DNA of 64,000 nt from Erysipelotrichaceae bacterium (GTDB lineage Bacteria; Bacillota_I; Bacilli_A; Erysipelotrichales; Erysipelotrichaceae): the NCBI GenBank assembly GCA_017454765.1, contig JAFTCJ010000021.1:124001-188000 (forward strand). The letters run 5' to 3'. The first letter of the stretch is position 1. Every line of letters starts with the position of its first letter. Shown here one piece after another: positions 41,868-49,866 of the stretch. The translations under genes were made by a program, and so were the position numbers. Below the pieces are notes generated by a model. That model did no database searches. It worked only from the letters and a program-made list of their open reading frames with translations, and was not told the DNA's origin.

Positions 41868-44124
41868 GTATTCAAATCTAGACCTCGATATCATCAAAGA
41901 CAGGATCTGTGAATTCGCCGGTATAGAAGACGCAAGAGACTATATCAGGGAAGAAGATCTTGTTTTTAATCCGCTTCAGATCCGTAAGAATGTAAATGAA
42001 ACCAAGGAAGCACTGAAACTGCTGAAACAGGATTTCAATGTTTCTTTTGACGGAATCAATAATGTCAACGAACTGCTGGAAACAGCTGAAAAAGGCATCA
42101 GATTAAACGGTGTCGAATTGAAAAATATCCTGGTCTTTCACAATCACTGTGAAAGGATCAGAAAACTGTTTGAAAAACTGCCTGAGGATCTTTCAATCCG
42201 TGATTATACGGATACGATCTATCTAAGCAAAACCGTATTTGATCAGATCTCTGACTGCATCGATCCTTCCGGAGAGGTAAAGGAGGATGCATCTGAAAAG
42301 CTGAAACAGATCTCTGCCGATCTGACAAGATGCGAGAAAGATCTTTACAACAAGGCCTACAGTTTCATCGACAAACACGGCGATTCTTTGCAGGAAGCAT
42401 CGATCTACATGCGCAATGACAGGATTACGTTCCTGATCAAGAATTCCGATAAAAACAAATATCAGGGTTATACCTACGGTTCTTCCTCATCAGGACTGGC
42501 TTTTTATGTGGAGCCGGCTTCTTTCATCGATGCCAACAACCGCAGGATATCTCTGATGCAGGACAGGGAAGACGAGATCGAACGGATCCTGAGTAAGCTG
42601 TCTTATCTTGTTTCTTCCATCAGCAGTGAATATCACAACAACTTTGATTCGCTTGTAAAGCTGTGTGTCATTTTCTCAAAAGCCTATTACGGATTAAGAA
42701 ACGGCGGCATCATGGCTTCTTTATCGGAAGATCTGAACTTTGATTTCAAAGATCTCTGTCATCCTCTGATCGATCCCAGAAAAGTCGTCAGCAATTCCTA
42801 CCGTCTTTATGAACCGTATCTCGGCATTGTCATTTCCGGTTCCAATACCGGTGGCAAGACCGTTTCACTCAAAGCGATCGGTCTTTCCATTCTGATGACG
42901 TATTTGGGCATTCCGATCATTGCATCCCAGGCAAAAGTGCCTTTATACAGAAACATCTTCGTCGATATTGATGACAATCAGTCGATCGCCGATTCGCTTT
43001 CGACCTTTTCGGCGCATATACAGAACATCAATCATATCCTGAGTGAAGCAGACAGCAGATGTCTGATCCTGATCGATGAACTGATCTCGGGGACCGATCC
43101 GAAAGAGGCACAGGCCATTTCGCTGGCGATCTTAGACAAGATCAAGGAGATCGAAGCCAGATTCATCATTACGACGCATTTCGATGACATCAAGAATTAT
43201 TCCTATGAAGATGAAAAGATCATGCTGTCGTCTGTCGGTTTCGACATGGAAACATTAAATCCGACATATCACTATCTGGAGAATTCAATCGGAGCTTCCA
43301 ATGCACTGGAGATCGCATCGAGATATTTCGATGATCCCTCTGTCATTGAAAATGCCAGAAAGTATCTTGAAAAAAACAAATCAGCCCAGGATGAACTGAT
43401 GGACAGACTGGCAAAACAGATCGAAGAAACGGAAGTTCAGAAAGAAAAACTCAAAGAAGCTGAAGCAGAAACTCTAAGGATCACAAAAGAATATGAAGAA
43501 CTGATCACGGCTTTCGAAAAAGAAAAAGAAGAACTGAGACAGAAATATCTGAAAGAACTGGATGAATATATCGAAGAAATCAGGAATCAGGCGGCTGAAA
43601 AGCTTGAAAGTATCAGAGATACGAAACAGGATTCCGTGATCGAGGAGATCGAAGCACTGAAAAATGAAAAAGTTCCTGAAGAAGAAAAACCTGTCTTTGA
43701 AGTCGGAGACAATGTCAGGATCAGGGAAAACGAACAGGTCGGTATCATTTCGGCTCTGAACAAGGATCAGGCGACTGTCAATGTCAGAGGTCTTACGATC
43801 AAAGTGAATACCGATGATCTGATCCTGATGCCCAGGATCAAGAAACAGGAGACGAAAGTCATCGCCAGAAGATATCAGCGTGTCCCTTCGGAGATCAATC
43901 TTGTCGGACAGAGGACGGAAGATGCTCTGGTCATGATGGAAGAATACCTGGATAAGGCCAATGCATCGCATATGAGCAGCGTTAAAGTCATACACGGTAT
44001 CGGTACAGGAACACTCAGAAAAATGCTCAGACAGAGGCTTTCAAGGCTCTCTTACGTCAAATCATTCAAAGACGGAGATTATTATGACGGCGGCAGTGCT
44101 GTCACGATCGTGGAGTTCAAATGA
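41860..44124 (+). CDS. mutS2: MutS2 family ATPase with altered Smr domain
   Basis: A 754-residue MutS2, acting on recombination intermediates or collided ribosomes rather than mismatches. It has core/lever regions, the ABC ATPase (Walker A SGSNTGGKTVSLK, Walker B CLILIDELISGTDP), a long coiled coil (~residues 500-600) and a C-terminal Smr domain. In the Smr domain the HGIGTGTLR motif is kept, but the usual LDLRG motif reads INLVGQR, losing the conserved Asp and Arg. A slightly short length (~785 is typical). Confidence 0.95.
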   Translation: MNKYSNLDLDIIKDRICEFAGIEDARDYIREEDLVFNPLQIRKNVNETKEALKLLKQDFNVSFDGINNVNELLETAEKGIRLNGVELKNILVFHNHCERIRKLFEKLPEDLSIRDYTDTIYLSKTVFDQISDCIDPSGEVKEDASEKLKQISADLTRCEKDLYNKAYSFIDKHGDSLQEASIYMRNDRITFLIKNSDKNKYQGYTYGSSSSGLAFYVEPASFIDANNRRISLMQDREDEIERILSKLSYLVSSISSEYHNNFDSLVKLCVIFSKAYYGLRNGGIMASLSEDLNFDFKDLCHPLIDPRKVVSNSYRLYEPYLGIVISGSNTGGKTVSLKAIGLSILMTYLGIPIIASQAKVPLYRNIFVDIDDNQSIADSLSTFSAHIQNINHILSEADSRCLILIDELISGTDPKEAQAISLAILDKIKEIEARFIITTHFDDIKNYSYEDEKIMLSSVGFDMETLNPTYHYLENSIGASNALEIASRYFDDPSVIENARKYLEKNKSAQDELMDRLAKQIEETEVQKEKLKEAEAETLRITKEYEELITAFEKEKEELRQKYLKELDEYIEEIRNQAAEKLESIRDTKQDSVIEEIEALKNEKVPEEEKPVFEVGDNVRIRENEQVGIISALNKDQATVNVRGLTIKVNTDDLILMPRIKKQETKVIARRYQRVPSEINLVGQRTEDALVMMEEYLDKANASHMSSVKVIHGIGTGTLRKMLRQRLSRLSYVKSFKDGDYYDGGSAVTIVEFK

Positions 44125-45872
44125 GTGAACTGAAAGAAAAACTGAAGACACTTCCCAGAAAACCGGGCGTCTATCTTCATAAAGACAAAGAAGGAAAGGT
44201 GATCTATGTCGGAAAGGCGATCAATCTTTTCAACCGCGTCAATTCCTATTTCAGAGGCGCCCATGACTACAAGACGACAAAGCTTGTGTCGAACATCGCT
44301 GATTTCGATTACATCGTCACGAAGTCGGAAAAAGAGGCGCTGATCCTGGAATACAATCTGATCAAGGAGTATGATCCCAAATACAATATCGTCTTCAAGG
44401 ACGACAAATCGTACCCTTATATTCTTATAAAAGACTGCAAGGAACCCTATGTATCAGTTGTCAGACTCAAGAAGAAGTCCAGATACAAAGGAAAGCTTTA
44501 CGGTCCTTTTCCCGATGTCGGAGCTGCCAGAAACATGGTCGAACTGATCAACAAACTCTATCCGACCAGAAAATGCGAGAATCTGAAGAAAGAACTCTGC
44601 CTTTATTATCACATCGGACAGTGTCCAGGATACTGCCGGATCGATATACCTGAAAAAGATTCGGAACGCGTGAAAAACGAGATCATGGACTTCCTGGGCG
44701 GAGATAACAGAAAGATCCTTTCCGATCTGAAGGAAAAGATGAATGACGCAGTAGAGAAACTGGATTATGAGAATGCGGCGATTTACCGTGATCTGATGGA
44801 TGACGTAAGACAGACCAGTCAGAAACAGGATGTTCAGAAAAACAACAGGGAATCCTTTGATGTCTTCAATTATCATTCGGAAGACGGATACATCGCCATC
44901 ACAGGGCTTTTTGTCAAGAACGGAAGACTGCTCTCATCAGACAAATTCATCGATTATCTGGTATCGGATCCCGTCAACTTTGTCACTTCCTATATCTATC
45001 ATTTCTATGAGATCAATGAGCTTCCGAAAAAACTTTATGTTCCCAAAGAACTTTATGATTATCTGAAAGATGTCTACGACTGTGCAAGCGTCACAAGGGG
45101 ATACAAGTATCAGCTGCTGAAGCAGGCCGAAAACAACTGTATCGAACAGCTGAAACAAAACAGAAGCATCATCACCAATAAGGAAAACTACAACGAGCAG
45201 CTGGATCAGGAGTTCAGACGCATTTTCAATAAACCTGTATCAACGATAGAACTGTTCGATAACTCGCATACAGGCGGAACAAATACCGTAGGTGCCATGG
45301 TCGTCTACAAGGATTTCAAGCCTTCCAAAAAGGATTACCGTCTGTTCAAGCTGGAAGAATCGGCCGATGACCTTTCTTCGATGAAAGAGATGCTTTACAG
45401 GAGATATTTCAGGGTCCTGAAAGATGATCTTGAAAGACCGGATCTATTGATCGTGGACGGTGCCAGGATACAGATCGATATCGCCAAGGAGATCCTTTCG
45501 TCTCTGAATATGGATATCACGATAGCAGGTCTGGGCAAAGATGAACATCACAATACCTCCTATCTGATGAATGCCGATTATGAGATCATCGATATCAGGA
45601 AAGATTCCAATCTTTTCTTCTTTTTAAGCAATATGCAGGATGAAGTGCACCGTTTTGCGATCACTTATCACAAGAAGCTGAGAAAAAAGGCAATGTATAA
45701 ATCCGTTCTGGACGATGTCAAAGGATTGGGCCCGAAATCAAGGATGAAACTGCTCAGAAAATACAAGACGATCGCAAAGATCAGGGAACTGTCTCTGGAA
45801 GAACTCAAGAGTGTTCTGAGTTCCAAAACTGCCGAGGAATTGTATAATAAGTTAAGAGAAGAAGATGCTTAA
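44121..45872 (+). CDS. uvrC: Excinuclease ABC subunit C
   Basis: A 583-residue nucleotide-excision-repair nuclease that makes both incisions around a lesion. The GIY-YIG domain shows KPGVYLHKDKEG with VIYVGKA, the UVR motif is KMNDAVEKLDYENAAIYRDL, and the C-terminal RNase H-like nuclease includes ELFDNSHTGGTNTVGAMVV and LLIVDGA. A helix-hairpin-helix ends it (VKGLGPKSRMKLL). ATGA overlap with mutS2. Slightly short but complete. Confidence 0.97.
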   Translation: MSELKEKLKTLPRKPGVYLHKDKEGKVIYVGKAINLFNRVNSYFRGAHDYKTTKLVSNIADFDYIVTKSEKEALILEYNLIKEYDPKYNIVFKDDKSYPYILIKDCKEPYVSVVRLKKKSRYKGKLYGPFPDVGAARNMVELINKLYPTRKCENLKKELCLYYHIGQCPGYCRIDIPEKDSERVKNEIMDFLGGDNRKILSDLKEKMNDAVEKLDYENAAIYRDLMDDVRQTSQKQDVQKNNRESFDVFNYHSEDGYIAITGLFVKNGRLLSSDKFIDYLVSDPVNFVTSYIYHFYEINELPKKLYVPKELYDYLKDVYDCASVTRGYKYQLLKQAENNCIEQLKQNRSIITNKENYNEQLDQEFRRIFNKPVSTIELFDNSHTGGTNTVGAMVVYKDFKPSKKDYRLFKLEESADDLSSMKEMLYRRYFRVLKDDLERPDLLIVDGARIQIDIAKEILSSLNMDITIAGLGKDEHHNTSYLMNADYEIIDIRKDSNLFFFLSNMQDEVHRFAITYHKKLRKKAMYKSVLDDVKGLGPKSRMKLLRKYKTIAKIRELSLEELKSVLSSKTAEELYNKLREEDA

Positions 45873-46029
45873 GAATATTTCCGATTATCTTTCGATGATG
45901 ACATTGCTGTTTATCACAGCTTACAGCCTGCATATATTCCTGCTGGCGATTTTAAGCAGGGAAAAAGACGATAACAGTCTCGACAGGATGGAACTGTTAA
46001 GAGATTATCTTAATAACGAGGAAGAATAA
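45865..46029 (+). CDS. 54-residue single-helix membrane protein
   Basis: A short gene between uvrC and rmuC. It begins MLKNISDYLSMMTLLFITAY, has one membrane helix (about residues 11-30), then a charged tail ending in acidic residues (RDYLNNEEE). It overlaps the uvrC stop by 8 bases and the rmuC start by 1 base (TAATG), with AGAGAAG as ribosome site. The precise tiling between two genes suggests a real, co-translated gene. No family recognised. Confidence 0.68.
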   Translation: MLKNISDYLSMMTLLFITAYSLHIFLLAILSREKDDNSLDRMELLRDYLNNEEE

Positions 46030-47042
46030 TGGATAACAATACATTGCTGATCATCATGGCAACGCTTTTCGTAGTTACGATCATCATCATTCTTGTGATC
46101 GTTTTAAACAATGCCAAGAAGACAAACGATCTCAACAATGAACTGAGCAGATCGATCTATGAGATCAGATCATCTCTCAACAGAGACTTTTCCGATCTTT
46201 CGGAGCGACTCAATTCCAATATCATCCAGTCACACAAAGCTTCCAACGAAGTCTTCAGCAACATCAACGAAAAGATGACCAGGATCTTCGATGCGCAGGA
46301 AAACCTGAATGAACTGTCAAAAGACATGCTATCGCTGCAGGAGATCCTGACTGATAAGAAGAGCAGGGGATCTTTCGGAGAAGTGGAGCTGTATTCTCTG
46401 CTTCAAAGTGCCTACGGCAATGATGAGCGCTTTTATCGGAAACAATATAAGCTTCCTAACGGCTTTATCGCCGATGCAGTGATCATCGCCGGTGATTCAT
46501 TGGGCATTTTCTGTATCGATTCCAAGTTTCCGCTTGAGAATTACCGGAATATGTCCGATCAGAGACTGGATGAAAAAAGCAGGGAACTCTACAGAAGAAA
46601 ATTCAGGGATGACGTGAAGAAACATATCGATGATATCGGCAGGAAATATATCATTCCCGAATCTACAGCGGATCTTGCTTTCATGTTTATTCCGGCAGAA
46701 GCAGTCTTTTCCGAGATCTATGCATCATTTAATGAACTGGTCGATTATTCCTACAGAAAGAAAGTATATATCGTTTCACCGACGACTCTGATGGCGTATG
46801 TCACCGCCATCAAATCGATCTATCTCAATGCCAGGAAGGATGAACAGGCAAGAGAGATACTTCTTCTGCTGTCAGAATTGTCTGTTGAATTTGACAGATA
46901 TGAAAAACGAAACGAAGAACTGTACAAGACATATGAGAATATGGGAATACTGTTCCATGATCTGAATACGACTTCAAAAAAGATCACGAAACGCTTTGAC
47001 CGCATCAACAGCGGTGAATTCGATGAAAAAGGACCTGAATAG
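46029..47042 (+). CDS. rmuC: DNA recombination protein RmuC
   Basis: A 337-residue RmuC homologue. An N-terminal membrane helix (LLIIMATLFVVTIIIILVIV) is followed by a coiled coil (~residues 30-110) and the PD-(D/E)XK-like nuclease domain with GEVELYSLLQSAYG, ADAVIIAG and FCIDSKFPLENY. RmuC limits inversions at short repeats. It is the last gene of the cvpA-mutS2-uvrC run and ends in a strong terminator. Confidence 0.93.
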   Translation: MDNNTLLIIMATLFVVTIIIILVIVLNNAKKTNDLNNELSRSIYEIRSSLNRDFSDLSERLNSNIIQSHKASNEVFSNINEKMTRIFDAQENLNELSKDMLSLQEILTDKKSRGSFGEVELYSLLQSAYGNDERFYRKQYKLPNGFIADAVIIAGDSLGIFCIDSKFPLENYRNMSDQRLDEKSRELYRRKFRDDVKKHIDDIGRKYIIPESTADLAFMFIPAEAVFSEIYASFNELVDYSYRKKVYIVSPTTLMAYVTAIKSIYLNARKDEQAREILLLLSELSVEFDRYEKRNEELYKTYENMGILFHDLNTTSKKITKRFDRINSGEFDEKGPE

Positions 47043-47052
47043 GTCCTTTTCT
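47027..47052. terminator. Bidirectional terminator between rmuC and trpS
   Basis: Stem AAAAGGACCT (47027-47036) with AGGTCCTTTT (47041-47050) and a GAAT loop, followed by CT; A-run on the left supplies the trpS U-tract. Confidence 0.92.
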
Positions 47053-48040
47053 AGTATTTGATCTCCAGTCCGATTTTTTTCTTGACTGTCTCCAGTTTGG
47101 GATCGGCGATAGCCGAAGCTCTTTGTGCACCTTCTTTCAGTATATTTTCGATCTGACGTGAATCAATGATCTCATGATAGCGTTTTTGTATCTTCTCCAT
47201 TTCTTCACAGACGATATCGGCGACATATACCTTGAGCTTGCCGTAACCCTGACCTTCAAATTCTTTGACGATGTCTTCCATAGCTTTATTTGTTAAAGCA
47301 GAAGCAATCTCGATCAGATTGTATAATCCAGGCTGATTTTCCTTGTCGAGCTGGATGATGCCGATCGAATCAGTGACAGCGGACATGATCTTCTTGCGGA
47401 CATCCTTCAGATCATCCAGCAGATAGATACAGCCTTTGTTTGTTTCTTCCGATTTGGACATCTTCTTGGAAGGATCGGAAAGAGACATGATCCTTGCACC
47501 GACCTTGGCGATCAGCGGTTCGGGAACGACGAATGTCTCACCGTATTTATTGTTGAAACGCTGGGCGAGGTCTCTTGTGAGCTCGACATGCTGCTTCTGG
47601 TCTTCTCCTACCGGTACGTAATTCGCATCATAAAGAAGGATATCGGCTGCCATCAGGCAGGGATAGGTGTAGAGACCGGCCGTCATGTTTTTTTCGCCTT
47701 TCTGGGCTTTATCCTTGAACTGTGTCATGCGGTTGAGTTCTCCCAGATAAGTATTACAGGCCATGATATAGCCGAGTTCCGCATGGGAATGAACATCTGT
47801 CTGCAGGAAAATGACAGACCGTTTCGGATCAAGACCGCAGGCCAGATATAAAGCAACGGCATCCGTCAGATTCTTTTTGAGATCGGCCGGATCCTGATAT
47901 TCGGTGATACAGTGCAGATTGGCGATAAAGACGATCATCTCATAATCATCCTGATAATTGACGAAATTGCGCAATGCTCCGATATAGTTGCCCAGAGTCA
48001 GCTGTCCGGTCGGTTTGATGCCCGATAACATTCTTTTCAT
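47051..48040 (-). CDS. trpS: Tryptophanyl-tRNA synthetase
   Basis: A 329-residue class I synthetase. It opens KRMLSGIKPTGQLTLGNYIG, where TLGN is the HIGH motif, and has KKMSKSEETNKGC as the KMSKS loop; PVGEDQKQHVELTRDLAQR is the Trp-specific ATP/Trp pocket region. GGGAGGATTG precedes the start. The upstream leader is a tryptophan T-box. Confidence 0.97.
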   Translation of the reverse strand: MKRMLSGIKPTGQLTLGNYIGALRNFVNYQDDYEMIVFIANLHCITEYQDPADLKKNLTDAVALYLACGLDPKRSVIFLQTDVHSHAELGYIMACNTYLGELNRMTQFKDKAQKGEKNMTAGLYTYPCLMAADILLYDANYVPVGEDQKQHVELTRDLAQRFNNKYGETFVVPEPLIAKVGARIMSLSDPSKKMSKSEETNKGCIYLLDDLKDVRKKIMSAVTDSIGIIQLDKENQPGLYNLIEIASALTNKAMEDIVKEFEGQGYGKLKVYVADIVCEEMEKIQKRYHEIIDSRQIENILKEGAQRASAIADPKLETVKKKIGLEIKY

Positions 48041-48062
48041 AACAATCCTCCCATAGAAATAA

Positions 48063-48249
48063 AAAAGGTGATCATAAGGGCGCTGCTGCGCGGTACCACC
48101 TTTGTTTGTCGCTTGTATCGATAACGCCGATCTGCGTGAAACGACTCGTGCCGTTTCAGTTGACAGGTCCCATTTCGTACTGCAGGAAGCTGAGTGCTTT
48201 CACCGGCCGCGCTCTCTCTTTAAGCAACTTGTGCAGACTACTTTATCCT
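48063..48249 (-). ncRNA. T-box leader, tryptophan-specific
   Basis: Reading the minus strand, the T-box motif AAAGGTGGTACCGCG lies at 48103-48089. The terminator pairs AAAGGTGGT with ATCACCTTT (48072-48064) before TTT. The Stem I pattern AGAGAGAGCGCGGCCGGTG is visible. The likely specifier is TGG (48172-48170), preceded by GAAA and followed by G. Confidence 0.92.
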
Positions 48250-48255
48250 GTACTT

Positions 48256-48285
48256 ATATTAACGCCAAGAGATCAATAAAATCAA
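48256..48285 (-). promoter_or_regulatory. Promoter of the trpS T-box transcript
   Basis: On the minus strand TTGATT (48285-48280), 18 bp, TAATAT (48261-48256). It is divergent from the promoter of the Spx-like gene, with under 15 bases between the -35 and the opposite -10. Confidence 0.6.
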
Positions 48286-48296
48286 ACGTCATGTTG

Positions 48297-48302
48297 TATA
48301 AT
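48297..48302 (+). promoter_or_regulatory. -10 box of the Spx-like gene, leaderless
   Basis: TATAAT with an 8-nt gap to the ATG at 48311 and no ribosome site. Confidence 0.55.
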
Positions 48303-48310
48303 ACTTGTGT

Positions 48311-48730
48311 ATGATAGTAGTTTACACATCTCCTGGCTGTTCTTCCTGCCGAAAAGTGAAGAATTATCTGAAAGACAATCATCTCAAGTTCATTGAGAAG
48401 AATATTTTCAATACGCTTCTGAACAAAGAAGAGATCAAATATCTGATCTCCAGGACCGAAAACGGTACCGATGATATCATCTCCAAAAGATCAAAAATCA
48501 TTCAGGAAGACAAAGTGGATATTGATTCGATGTCGATCAATGAACTCTGTGATTTCATCGTTGAAAATCCTTCCATTCTGAAACGTCCCATCATCATTGA
48601 CGACAGGACGCTTCAGGTCGGATACGATGAGGAAGAGATCGAACTGTTCAACAAACTCAAAAGCATTTCCAGATGCGATGGTGTATGTCCGCATTTTGAA
48701 TCCTGCGGCGAAATCAGAAAGGAATGCTGA
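48311..48730 (+). CDS. Spx/ArsC family protein
   Basis: A 139-residue Spx/MgsR-type regulator with thioredoxin-like ArsC fold. The redox switch is the C-x-x-C of SPGCSSCRKVKNYL, and RPIIIDDRTLQVGYDEEEI is the Spx hallmark. Such proteins bind the RNA polymerase alpha C-terminal domain to redirect transcription under disulfide stress. The C-terminus carries additional Cys (CDGVCPHFESCGEIRKEC), unusual for Spx and possibly metal-binding. The ATG at 48311 rather than an upstream TTG is used because it matches family starts. It overlaps mnmA by 7 bases. Confidence 0.85.
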   Translation: MIVVYTSPGCSSCRKVKNYLKDNHLKFIEKNIFNTLLNKEEIKYLISRTENGTDDIISKRSKIIQEDKVDIDSMSINELCDFIVENPSILKRPIIIDDRTLQVGYDEEEIELFNKLKSISRCDGVCPHFESCGEIRKEC

Positions 48731-49866
48731 AAGTTCTTGTAGGATTATCAGGCGGCGTTGACAGCGCCGTTGCAGCCTATCTATTGAAACAGGCAGGTTA
48801 CGATGTTACCTGCTGTTTTATGCGTAACTGGGATTCTGCTTTAAACAACGATACATTGGGCAACGATACGCTTGGCAACGATATCTGTCCCCAGGAAGAA
48901 GATTACAATGACGCCAAAGCAGTTGCCGAAACACTGGGAATGAAACTGCTCAGAAGCGATTATATCGAAGAATACTGGAATTCCGTCTTCCGCAATTTCA
49001 TTGATGAATATGAAAAGGGCAGGACACCGAATCCCGATATTTTATGCAACAAATACATCAAATTCGATCATTTTCTGAATTTTGCGAAGAATAACGGTTT
49101 CGAAAAGATCGCTACCGGTCATTATTTCAGATCTGTCAAAGAAAATAATGAATTTCGATACTACAAGGCTCATGACCGCAACAAGGATCAGTCCTATTTC
49201 CTGGCACAGGTCGATAAGAACGCTCTGGATCAGAGCATCTTTCCTCTGGGAGACATCGATAAAGACGAAGTCAGAAGGATCGCACATGAACTTGATCTCA
49301 ATGTTGCCGACAAGAAAGATTCCACCGGTATCTGTTTTATCGGCGAACGGGATTTCCGCAGATTCCTGATGAACTATATCCCGATGAAAAAGGGAAAGAT
49401 CGTCGATATCGATACAAAGGAAGTCATCGGCGAACATGAAGGTGTCTATTATTACACGATCGGCCAGAGAAAAGGTTTCGGTGTCGGCGGCAACAGAGGA
49501 CCGTACTACTGTGCCGGAAAGGATGTGAAGAAGAATGTTCTTTATCTGACATCCGTTCAGAATGAGGATTACCTTTATTCCGACTCCTGTCTGATCGAAG
49601 ACATCAACTGGATCAGAAAGCCGGAATCAGAAAACATACAATGCAAGTTCCGCTATCGTCAGCAGGACAACGAAGTAAGGATTGAAATGCTGGATGAGAC
49701 AAGGGCAATGCTGTATTATCCGCAGAAGATCAAGGCTGTCACACCAGGCCAGCAGGCTGTTTTCTATCTTGATGATGAGCTGCTTGGCGGCGGCGTGATC
49801 GAGAATACCTATATTCAGAACGAAGATCTGAATCTCAAGCTGATGGAGAGGATCAATGGAGACTGA
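48724..49866 (+). CDS. mnmA: tRNA-specific 2-thiouridylase MnmA
   Basis: A 380-residue enzyme that thiolates the wobble uridine (s2U34) of Lys, Glu and Gln tRNAs. The PP-loop is GLSGGVDSAVAAYLL; catalytic cysteines lie in NPDILCNKYIKF and STGICFIGERDFRRFL. After MRNWDSAL there is a small insertion made of tandem NDTLG units (15-base repeats at about 48846-48880), longer than in Bacillus. It overlaps both neighbours and precedes recD2 as in Bacillus. Confidence 0.96.
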   Translation: MLKVLVGLSGGVDSAVAAYLLKQAGYDVTCCFMRNWDSALNNDTLGNDTLGNDICPQEEDYNDAKAVAETLGMKLLRSDYIEEYWNSVFRNFIDEYEKGRTPNPDILCNKYIKFDHFLNFAKNNGFEKIATGHYFRSVKENNEFRYYKAHDRNKDQSYFLAQVDKNALDQSIFPLGDIDKDEVRRIAHELDLNVADKKDSTGICFIGERDFRRFLMNYIPMKKGKIVDIDTKEVIGEHEGVYYYTIGQRKGFGVGGNRGPYYCAGKDVKKNVLYLTSVQNEDYLYSDSCLIEDINWIRKPESENIQCKFRYRQQDNEVRIEMLDETRAMLYYPQKIKAVTPGQQAVFYLDDELLGGGVIENTYIQNEDLNLKLMERINGD

